A stretch of 64,000 nucleotides of DNA from Heterohyrax brucei. Its lineage: Eukaryota > Chordata > Mammalia > Hyracoidea > Procaviidae. Shown one piece after another: positions 55,456 through 64,000 of the stretch. Location: contig CM053144.1 in assembly GCA_028571685.1 (NCBI GenBank), forward strand, positions 101,834,171 through 101,898,170, read 5' to 3'. A program made the translations under genes and the position numbers. The notes under the pieces are model-generated. The model was not told the origin of the DNA. It was given only the letters and a program-made list of their open reading frames with translations, and searched no databases. The first letter of the stretch is position 1; each line of letters starts with the position of its first letter.

Positions 55456-55980
55456 TGTCATGGTTTGAATTGTGTCCCCCCAAAAATATGTGTAGCCGTG
55501 TGGCTGGGATATGATTCCCAGTATCTTGGGACTCTCTTCCATTGTGTGGTTTCAATAAACTGGATGTTAAAGGATTAGGGTGGGGATGTAGATTCCCGCA
55601 TAGAATTACTTCCCTGCCCTGCTGTAGGGGGAGTTTCTCCAGAGTACGGCTTGCCCCACCCTTGATGCTTTCAGCTTGCAAGAGATAAAAGGGAAAGAGA
55701 AACAAAGGACAATGGAGAACCTCGCTACCATCAAGCAAGCAGCACCGGGAGAAGAGCGCATCCTTCAGACCAGAAGTTCTTGCGCCAGGACACTCTCTGG
55801 ACAAGGAATGATGCAATACTGGACTTTCCTCCAGAGCCGACAAGGGTAAAGCCTTCCCCTGGAGCAGTCACCCTGAATATGGACTTGCAACCTACCAGAC
55901 TGTGTAAGAATAAATTTTCCTTTGTTAAAGCCATCCACTCCGTGGTATTTCTGTTAGAGCAGCCCTAGCTCACTAAAACA
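55456..55980 (+). mobile_element. Solo LTR, MaLR type, innermost layer of the nest
   Basis: It begins TGTCATGGTTTGAATTGTGT and ends GAGCAGCCCTAGCTCACTAA, then AACA. It has an AATAAA at about 55910 (AAGAATAAATTTTCC). The same start and end appear in the inverted LTR at 26133-26828, so they are likely the same family. Flanks AGATC and GATTC overlap as an imperfect target duplication. The RTE continues exactly on both sides. No internal genes. Confidence 0.88.
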
Positions 55981-56463
55981 GATTCCTTCTGGAAGAAGTA
56001 CAACCAGAGTGCTCCTTGGAAGCAAAGATGGCAACTGAATCTTACATACTTTGGATATGTTGTCAGGAAAAATTAGTCCCTGGAGAAGGACTTGGTAGAG
56101 CAGAGGGTCAGTGAAAAACAAGAAGACCCTCAACAAGATAGATCAACACAGTGTTCGCAACAACAGGCTTGAGCATAAAAAATAATTGTGGACATGGCGC
56201 AAGATGGGGCAGTGTTTTGTTCTGTTGTTCATGGGGCTGCTATGAGTCAGAACTGACTCAACAGCACTTGGCTAGCAAAAACAGCCTCCTTAAATAAGGA
56301 AATATAATTCTGCTCTCTAAATTCACCTACTTGGAGTACTACTTTTATACTAGCACTAGACAACTAAAACAGTAAGAACAGATATCCTCCTCTAAATTCT
56401 CCAGAAATAAATGCAGCCCTGCCAACATCTTGTTTCTACCCAGTTAGATTTACGTTGGATTTC

Positions 56464-56590
56464 AAACCTGTAGCCATTGAGTCAATTCTGACTTATAGCA
56501 ACCTTATAGGATACAGTAGAACTTGCTCCATAGGGTTTCCAGGGGAACAGCTAGTAAATTCAGACTGCAGATATCTTCATTAGTAGCTTG
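56464..56590 (-). mobile_element. AfroSINE, truncated, inverted
   Basis: CATTGAGTCAATTCTGACTT, GCAACCTTATAGGATACAG and TTGCTCCATAGGGTTTCC are the inverted SINE tail and body. The head is degraded. Confidence 0.7.
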
Positions 56591-56886
56591 AGCTTTTCTC
56601 CTAGTCATCTAGGGCGGCTATAATAGAAATATGATGAGTGGGTGACTTTAACAAGAGAAATTTATTTTGGCACACTCTAGTACACTAAAAGTCCAAATTC
56701 AGGATGTCATCTCCATGGGAAAGCTCTCCATATTGGCTCTGGAAGAAAGTCCTTGTCATCAATCTTCTCCCCGACGGGAGTTTCTGAGGCACAGGGACCC
56801 CAGGTGCTTTCCACTGCTTCTTGGTGGTATGACGTCCCCAACTCTCTGCTTCCATTGCATTTCTATCTCAAGAGATTACCTCCAGG

Positions 56887-57227
56887 AGGCAGGGCCAAGA
56901 GAGAAGATAAGACAAGCTTCTCCTCAATTCCCTCTGAGAACTAAGGCCTCCACCCTTCACTGACCCACATCACAGAGCTGGCTGATGCCCCCCTGCCCCA
57001 CTGACTCTACAAGTAGGGCACCATCTTTCCCAGCCAGGAGGCAGAGCCTACCATACCAGGGAGTCCACTACGGCTAGTAAGTAGAGTACACAGAGATGGC
57101 TGATGACCAACTCCCTTCAGAGAACTAGGCCTCGGCTCCTCTTGTGATAACACCACAGAAACTGAGCAATGCCTAGATGGCACGAAGGCAAAAAACATTT
57201 GACAACCATTTAAAGAAACAGTCCACC
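56887..57227 (+). promoter_or_regulatory. L1 copy 3 5' UTR, different type
   Basis: About 340 bp with no similarity that I can see to 7272-8268. Three motifs occur twice: CCAGGAGGCAGRGCC (56883, 57034), CACAGAGMTGGCTGATG (56971, 57089) and AGAACTARGGCCTC-like (56935, 57120). This suggests a repeat-built leader. Promoter function is inferred only from position. Confidence 0.5.
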
Positions 57228-58130
57228 ATGACTCCAGAAAACTCCCAAAATACATAACCAAAAAACTTCCTAGATGAAGAAGCCTTCTGAAATTATTGGA
57301 GGTTGAATACAAAAGAATTCCATGTAGAGCCCTCCTAGAGATCAAACAGAATTCAGCAGAGTAAAATGAAAAATTAAACAAGTTATTTGAACTGATGGGA
57401 CATCAATGATCTGAAATGCAGCAGATCAATAACAAAATTACAGAATTAGACAATTCAATCCAAAGAATTGAGGAGATGGAAGTCAAATTTAATGACATTG
57501 AGGATAGAGCAACTGACACCAGTATTTAAGAGGGTAAATCAGAGAACAGAAACAAGAAAAATGAGGAAGCATTAAGAAACATATGGGACTCTATTAAGAG
57601 GAATAATCTGCAATTAATTGGAATTGCTGAGCAGGGAGGGATAGCTGAAAATACAGAAAGTATTGTTGTTGAGTTGTTAACAGAAAACTTCCCTGAAATT
57701 ACAAAAGATGTAAATATAGCGTTCCAAGAAGCATTTGAAACACCACAAAAACTAGACCCAAAAGAAGACACCAAGACATATTATAACCAAGCTTAATGAA
57801 ATGAAACATTAACAGAGGATCTGAAAACAGCGAGGATCAAAGCAAAGCTAACATTCAAAGGGAAGCCTCATAGGCTTTTATCTGATTTCTTGGCAGAAAC
57901 AATATTGGCAAGGAGGCAGTGGGATGACAATTCAAAGACCTGATGGGAAGAAACTTCCAAACAACAATTATATATCCTACAAGACTGTCCCTCAAATAAG
58001 ATGAAATTAAGACATTCACAGATAAACAGAAGCTTTGAAACTTTGCAAAAACCAAACAAAAACTACAAGAAATACTGAAAGCTTGTGCTTAGAAAAACAA
58101 AACCATTCAGTGTACATTTAATGAGGCAAA
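57228..58130 (+). pseudogene. L1 ORF1, copy 3, broken
   Basis: Aligned to copies 1 and 2 from ATG 57228. The coiled-coil region has lost length. The RNA-recognition-like region (NLQLIGIAEQGG) and C-terminal region (FLAETILARRQWDDN) are visible across several frames. At the codon that is TGA in copies 1 and 2, this copy has TTG (57890-57892). Many stops and indels. Confidence 0.82.
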
Positions 58131-58535
58131 GAAGGACACAGCACCCAAAATTCCACTCAGTTAAGGAAGTCACAAAATTGAATCAAAGCTACAATATTAA
58201 AAGAATGGAACCAGTGATCATATCATGAAAACTATGACACCATCACACTAAAAAGAGGGATATATCACAGCAGTTACAGTCCTTTCAGATGGAGATGAAA
58301 TTAAAAAGATATGCAGAAATTAAAATTGAGTTTAAACTTAGAATATCAAGGGGAATTATATGGGTAGCCACAAAGCAAAATAACAGTGCAATATATCAAA
58401 ACAAAAAACAATACAGAAGTCTCAACAAACACAAAACCAACACTGAAAAAGATGAAAAGCCAACCCTTAAAGAATGACACAGAACAAAATATTAAGTGAT
58501 GTAGAAAGCACCAATACAAAAATAAATACATCAAA

Positions 58536-61500
58536 ATGACAGCACTAAACACATACACTGAATGTAATTATTGAATGTAATGAATTGAATGCTCCAATAA
58601 AGAGACAACGAGTGACATCTTAGATCAAAAGATACAACCCATCTACATGTTGCTTACAAGAAACACACCTTAGACTCAAAGATATGAACAAACTGAAAAT
58701 TAAAGGATGGAAAAATATATACCAAGCTAACAACATATAAAAAAGAGCTGGTGTGGCAACAGTAATCTCAGATAAAATAGATTTTGATGTGAAATCCACC
58801 ACTGTGGACAAGGATTGTCACTATTTATTGCTGAAAAGTTCAATACACAAGCAGGACTTAATGATATTAAATATTCATGCACCCAATCCCAGAGCATCTA
58901 AATATACCAAACAAACACTGACTACATTGAAAAATGAGATGTATCACTCCACAATAATAGTGGGAGACTTCAACGCTCCAGTTTCAGTAATGGACAGATT
59001 ACCCAGATAAAAACTCAGTAAAGACACAGATTTTACTGCAATCATTACTAACATATACAGAAAAACAGATAAGTACATCTTCTTTCCAATGTACATGGAA
59101 CATTTTCCAGAACAGACCACGTGTTAGAACAGAAAGCAAATTAGAACAAAACCCAAAACACCGAATTACTGCAAAGCATCTTCTTGGACCATAAAGCCAT
59201 AAAAGCCTAAATCAATAGCAGAAAAAAACACAGATAGAAATTTGAACTTACAGAAATTGAACAACACCTGGCTCAAAAGCCATAGGTTATAGAAGAAATC
59301 AAGGACGAAACAAAGAAATTTATGGAATCAAATAATAATGAAAACACAGTCTACCAGAACCCCTGGGATACAGTCCTCAGAGGTCAGTTTATCTCTATAA
59401 ATGCACACATCTGGAAAGAAGAAAAGACTCAAACCAGTGAATTAACCCTACAGCTTCAGGAAGTAGAAAGAGAGCAACAGAGAAACTCCTCAGGCACCAC
59501 AAGAAAACAGACTATAAAAATTAGAGCAGAACTAAATGAATTAGAAAATAGAAGAACAATTGAAAACATTAGCCAAACTGAAAGCTGGTTTTTTGAAAAC
59601 CTCAACAAAATTGATAAACCATTGGCTAAACTTATAAAAGAGAAACAAGAAAGGAAAGCAACAACCCAAATAAGAAAAAAAAAAAAAAAATAGGAGATAT
59701 CACAACAGACCCAACTGAAATTAAAAGTATCATAACAGAATACTATGAAAAACTGTACTCTAACACATTTGAAAATCTAGAAGAAATGGACAAATTCATT
59801 GATTCACATCACCTACCAAAATTATCACAAGGAGGAACAGAACACTTAATAAACTCATCACAAAGGAAAAGATTGAAAAACTAACAAAATAAAAAATAAC
59901 CAAAAAAAGGCCTGGCACAGATGGCTTCACTGGAGAATTCTACCAAACTTTCAGATAATGGTTAACTCCAATACTACTGAGACTATTTCACAACATAGAA
60001 AGGGATGGAATACCCTCAAATTCATTCTGTGAAGCCAGGATAACCCTGATACAAAAGCCAGGGAGAGAGCCCATCAAAAAAAAAAAAAAAAAGGAAATTA
60101 CAGACCAATATTACTCAGGAACCTAGATTTAACATATTCAACAAAATCCTTGCCAACAACATATCAAAAAAATAATTCATCATAACTAAGTTGGATTCAT
60201 ACCAGGAACGCAAAGCTAGTTCAGTATCAGAAAAACAATTAATGCGATCAACCACATAAACAGCACAAAAGATAAAAAATCACCTGACTTTGTCAACTGA
60301 TGCAGAAACGGCATTTAACAAAGTCCAACACCCATACATGCTAAAAATTCTCCACAAAATACAAATACAGGGGAGATTCCTCAACACAATAAAGGGTATC
60401 TATGCAAAGCCAACTGCCTACATCATCCTGCATGGAGAGAGACAAAAAGAAATCCTCTTATGGACAGTTGATACTCAACAAAGTCCTAAGACTGTAAGTT
60501 GGGATAAAAACAGTGCTGGCAAAATTGGATATCCATGTGCAAAAAATTGAAACAAGACGCTTATTTCACACCTTACACAAAAACTGACTCAAAATGGATC
60601 AGAGACTTTAGTATCAAACCTAAAACGATAAAGATCATGCAAGAAAAAAATAGAATCAATGATGCAGTTTCTAATACACAGCTTAGATACACTTCCATAT
60701 CTGACAAAGCATGATCAACAAAAGAAAAAATAGATAGATGGGAATTACTGAGATTCAAATACTTACGCTCAACCAAAGACTGTATCAAAAGAATTAAAAG
60801 ACCACCTTCAGAATGGGAAAAATATTTGGCAACTACATGTCAGACTGACATCTGATCTCCATAATCTACAAGGTACTGTAACATGTCAACAAGAAAAAGG
60901 TAAATAACCCAATAAAGCATTGGGCAGACAGTGCTGGGAGATGGGCAGACACTTCACTAAAGGGGACATCCAGGCAGCCAAAAGACACATGAGGAAATGC
61001 TCACAATCATTAGCTATCAGAGAAATCCAAACCAAAACTACAATGAGATACCATCTCACCCCAACGAGGTTAGCCATGATTCAAAAAACACAAAACAACA
61101 AATGCTGGAGAGACTGTGGAGAGATTGGGACTCTCCTACACTAGTAGTAGGATTGCAAAATGGTACAACCTCTGTGGAAAGCAATTTGGCACTTCTTTAA
61201 AAAGCTGGAAATGGATATACAATTTGACCCAGTAATCCCACTGCTCAGAATATATCCTACAGAATCAAAAGGTGTCACACAAATAGATACATGCACACGA
61301 ATGTTTATTGCAGCACAGTCCACAATAGAAAAAAATGGAATCAACCTAAATGTCCATCAACAGACAAATGGATAAACAAACTATGGTATATATATTCAAT
61401 GGAACACTATGCAATGATAAAGAACAATGATGATTTTAGGAAACATGTCATAATCTAGTTTCAACTGGAAAACCTCATGCTGACTGAAATCAGTCAGTGG
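58536..61500 (+). pseudogene. L1 ORF2, copy 3, RT core deleted
   Basis: The endonuclease part includes 58753-59010 (STIIVGDFNAPVSVMDR), the linker 59322-59693, and the RT fingers near 59890-59945. The sequence then jumps at about 60452 from HGERQKE (palm start) to the post-thumb VDTQQSPKTVSWDKN. About 770 bp, including the catalytic FADD box, are absent. The C-terminal region and knuckle (CWRDCGEIGTLLH) are at 60920-61144. A-runs at 59675-59690 and 60076-60092, and TAG at 60217-60219, also break the frame. Confidence 0.88.
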
Positions 61501-62515
61501 CTAAACGACAAATATTGTACGAGATCCCTACTATAAGGACTTAAAAATAGACTTATGTACAGAAGAACAGACTCTTTGATGGCTGTAACAGTGAAGAGGG
61601 AGGGAGAGGGCTTGTCACAGATGAGATAGATGACAGAAATTTGCTTGAGTGAAAGCAGTGACACACGCAGCAGAAAGTAGAGCAACTTAACTGGACTTCA
61701 ACATAAACTGAAAACTTCTAATCTTAACTCAATATTACAAGGACACAGTAGCACGGGCAGGAGTCTGGGCATCATGCTCTTGGGGGACATTGGGGCCAAC
61801 TAGCGTAACTAGCCTATTGCCAAAAGAGTCTTCCACATCCCATATTGGTGAGTGGCATCGGGGGTCTTTAACAGCTAGCAAGCTGCCATCTGAGGTACAC
61901 CAAATGGTCCCAACTCAGCCGTAACAGATGATCACCAAGAACATCAAAAACCTGAGCTATAAAGGTCTCAGGAGATAGAAGGACCCATGTGAAGCGGCAA
62001 CTGTATCAAAATGTGACCAGAAGAACTAGACGGGGCCCAGCTACCACCAAAGACAGCCATGAGGGACACACAGTGTTCAGTCCCAGTGGTAACACACGAA
62101 AAAGAGGGGTGTACCTCAAAAACTCCACTAAAGACCACAAGTGAAGATCTAGAAGTCTGGGGGTTCCCCTGGGAGTATGAGAGCATGGCCCCTAGACCTG
62201 CTGCTGCTGTTGGCCCTGACCAGAAAATATTCCTGAGGTCAACTCTTTGGACAGGAATGGACTGGCCTCAGAGACACAATGTTACCATACAGTGTATGTA
62301 CTTTATGGTTCTGTGCATTTATAGGATGCTGTCCCACTGGCCTCTTACTCGAAGGAAGAAGAGAGGGCAGAGAGGAGGGGACAGGAGATGGCACACATAG
62401 AACAAAAAGGAGGAGTGTCCTGTCACTGGATGAGGAGAGCAGAAGGAGTTGCAGATAGGCTGGCATGCAAATTTAATTTGAATTGCATACTTTCACTTAA
62501 TCACAATGAAAAATA
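61501..62515 (+). other. L1 copy 3 3' UTR
   Basis: It includes a short G-rich tract (61594-61610) and ends CACTTAATCACAATGAAAAA. This sequence is the template for recognising the truncated L1 tails at 4989, 21660, 37214 and 51408. Confidence 0.8.
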
Positions 62516-62744
62516 GAGAGAGAATGCCTCCAGGCACAGTACAATCTTATACATTTGAGTCCTACTCCACCAACACAACTGCTGCCCGTCCTCCCTCATT
62601 AATACCATAAAAGCTAGATTTACAACTTGGAGGAATATCACACAATACAAAGAATTAATGGCCTAAGCAAACTGCTATACATATTTTGGTGGAAGAGAAT
62701 TTAATCCGTGGTAGCTTTTAACCACGGTGCCACCAACATCCTTA

Positions 62745-62840
62745 TCACTTACAAAACTGAAAGATAATATACTGATGGTGTTTTAAGTTACTGAGTTTGA
62801 TGATCTATTAGCAATAGCAAACTAACATAAACTAAAACAA
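62745..62840 (+). repeat. 3' end of LTR-like repeat
   Basis: GGTGTTTTAAGTTACTGAGT, TTGATGATCTATTAGCAATA and AACTAACATAAAC resemble the end of the repeat at 32690-33165. Confidence 0.45.
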
Positions 62841-63038
62841 TAACAGGTATGAGAGGAGTCATTTACTACCCTATACAAATGCCTGGCAAACAAGAAGATT
62901 TGACACTATATCTACTGCACTGCCTTTATATGATTTATTGGACAGCAAACACCTACTCTGTGGCTGTCATCATGCATTTGGTTGTCCAGAAACTTTTAAA
63001 AAGAACTACAGAGTATGGCATCTGTCCTCAAAAAGAAT
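62841..63038. other. Unassigned spacer
   Basis: Nothing is recognised. Confidence 0.4.
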
Positions 63039-63044
63039 GTGTGT

Positions 63045-63075
<31 letters not shown>

Positions 63076-63094
63076 CATGTGCATGTGTGTGTAC
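63039..63094. repeat. (TG)n microsatellite, interrupted
   Basis: TG repeats broken by TATG and GCATG units. Confidence 0.95.
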
Positions 63095-63249
63095 AATCAC
63101 TAAAAATGGGCTAGAAATATTAGACCTAAAACTTATCTTCTACTCTGGAAATTACAAATCATTTATCAAACAGTATGTCCTGTTTTTTGTCTCAGAAATA
63201 GGAACGTGAGAGTGAATAAATCTGAATAGGGCTGGAGAAGTGAGAAAGT

Positions 63250-63250
<1 letters not shown>

Positions 63251-63308
<58 letters not shown>
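63251..63308. repeat. (TC)n-(TG)n compound microsatellite
   Basis: About 14 bp of TC followed by about 44 bp of TG. A short (CA)n run follows at 63349-63362. Confidence 0.95.
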
Positions 63309-63407
63309 ATGCACATGCATTTGCGTAAGAGTATAGAATTTGAATATGCACACACACACACAAAAAAAAGCTAATATTCTGGAATAAGAAAGACATCTCT
63401 TTGCCTG

Positions 63408-64000
63408 AAACTGTTGTTGTTGCTAGATGCTGTTGAGTCAGCTCCAGCTCACAAAGACCCATTATGTACAACAGAATGAAACACTGCCCAGCCGTGTGCC
63501 ACGCACGCAAGTGTCGTTATTCTTGATTGCATTATTGCCGCCACGGTGTCAATCTATCTCACTGAGAATCTTCTGCTTTTTTTATGTGCCCCTTCACTTT
63601 ACCAAGCATGATGCCCTTATCCATGGACAGGTCCTTCCTGATAACATGTGCAAAGCATTTAAGACCTAGTCTTGCTATCTTTCCTTCTAAGGAGCACTCT
63701 GGTTATACTGCTTCCAGGACAGGTCTGCTCGTTCTTTTGGGCAGTCCATTCAGTATTCTCCAAAACTGCAATTTAAAGGAGTCAAATTCTTCTTTGGTCT
63801 TCCTTATTCATTGTTCAGCTTTTGCATGCATTGATATAACTGAAAATACCATAGCTTGGATCAGGTGCACTTTAGTCTTCAAGGTGACCTCTTTGCTTTT
63901 CCAACACTTTAAAGAAGTCTTTTACAATTCGCCCAATGCAATGTGTATTTTAATTTACTGACTGCTGCTTCCATGGGTTTTGACTGTGGATCAATGTAAA
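63408..64000 (-). mobile_element. RTE-clade LINE, inverted 3' end (runs off window)
   Basis: TTGTTGTTGCTAGATGCTGT is the inverted RTE tail. The sequence then follows the RTE reverse-transcriptase end backwards to the window edge (CTTCCATGGGTTTTGACTGT). Frames such as 63584-63961 on the plus strand are antisense to the real RTE coding direction. Confidence 0.9.

Larger units (their letters stand above)
54873..56276 (+). mobile_element. RTE-clade LINE, third layer of the nest
   Basis: It starts mid reverse transcriptase (CAAATAATCTCAGAAGCTGG), after a short repeated GCAAATAAT motif, and runs to GACTCAACAGCACTTGGCTA. It is split by an LTR (55456-55980). The RT piece keeps the YADD motif. Confidence 0.88.
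54581..56371 (+). mobile_element. MaLR-type LTR, second layer of the nest
   Basis: It begins TGTTATGAATTGAACTATAT at 54581 and stops at about 54872 where RTE begins. Its 3' end resumes after the RTE tail (TACTAGCACTAGACAACTAA, then AACA, ending near 56371). The RTE therefore inserted into this LTR. Confidence 0.72.
54403..56463 (+). mobile_element. MLT1-type LTR, outermost layer of a nest
   Basis: The left part 54403-54580 (GTAGGCTTAATAATGGTCTC, TTTTGCAGTTGTGATTAAAG) and the right part 56372-56463 (GCAGCCCTGCCAACATCTTG) are the two ends of one LTR. A second LTR with its own cargo splits them. Only LTR sequence is present, with no retroviral genes. Confidence 0.7.
56887..62518 (+). mobile_element. 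L1 LINE copy 3, older, internally deleted
   Basis: 5' UTR (56887-57227), ORF1 (57228 to about 58130), spacer, ORF2 (58536-61500) and 3' UTR (to 62515) are all recognisable. Flanking AGAGATTACCTCCAGG (56871-56886) and AGAGAATGCCTCCAGG (62519-62534) differ at 2 of 16 positions and are the target-site duplication. It is more diverged than copies 1 and 2. About 770 bp of reverse transcriptase are missing. Its 5' UTR does not resemble that of the other two copies. Confidence 0.92.
56595..62714 (-). mobile_element. MaLR-type LTR, inverted, split by L1 copy 3
   Basis: The left half 56595-56886 (CTAGTCATCTAGGGCGGCTA, AGTCCAAATTCAGGATGTCA) and right half 62535-62714 (TAGATTTACAACTTGGAGGA, ACATATTTTGGTGGAAGAG) together make one inverted LTR like that at 26133. 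L1 copy 3 lies between them. Confidence 0.78.

Noticed and set aside
55427-55843. 138-codon minus-strand frame
   Set aside because: Antisense of a solo LTR. No retroviral or host protein motif.
54403-62714. Endogenous retrovirus with gag, pol or env between LTRs
   Set aside because: All LTRs seen are solo or split by unrelated elements. I found no retroviral protein motifs between them.
1-64000. Bacterial or phage features such as CRISPR, operons, toxin-antitoxin pairs
   Set aside because: The repeat content is mammalian throughout. Dispersed repeats are SINEs and LINEs with target duplications, not regular spacers.
1-64000. tRNA genes from the tRNA-like heads of AfroSINEs
   Set aside because: Heads keep A/B-box-like sequence but cannot form a full cloverleaf and continue into SINE bodies.

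Overview
This window is ordinary intergenic or intronic DNA from a placental mammal, built almost entirely of transposable elements. The abundance of the tRNA-derived AfroSINE and of a partner RTE-clade LINE places it in Afrotheria. An elephant-like (paenungulate) genome is my best reading, but that is inference from repeat types, not from a species-specific gene. I found no host exon I would stand behind, no tRNA or rRNA gene, no CRISPR array and no bacterial-type gene. I also found no convincing undescribed system; the interest lies in how the repeats are nested and broken.

Layout, left to right. 1-2003 holds the 3' part of an RTE LINE, followed by an AfroSINE. 2445-5945 is an inverted RTE LINE carrying an AfroSINE and an L1 tail, each with target-site duplications. 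6112-6632 has two AfroSINEs around a (TG)n tract. 7272-14477 is a full-length but dead L1 (copy 1), abutting an RTE fragment (14478-15880). 17388-20735 is a nearly full-length RTE with an AT-rich expansion inside it. 20.7-41 kb is older, sparser DNA with L2, MIR and CR1/L3 remnants, MaLR-type solo LTRs, several AfroSINEs and a decayed mariner (27925-29211). 41062-50405 is one RTE LINE split by a second full-length L1 (copy 2, 41821-48529). 51408-52492 is an L1 insertion with a 5' inversion. 54403-56463 is a four-level nest: LTR, LTR, RTE, LTR. 56595-62714 is an LTR split by a third, older L1 (copy 3, 56887-62518) that has lost its reverse-transcriptase core. 63408-64000 is an inverted RTE 3' end that runs off the window.

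The elements form an autonomous/parasite pair: the RTE LINE and AfroSINE share a 3' tail, which is expected if RTE machinery copies the SINE. L1 copies 1 and 2 share two identical nonsense codons, one in ORF1 and one in ORF2. That suggests descent from an already defective source copied in trans, or later sequence exchange between the two.
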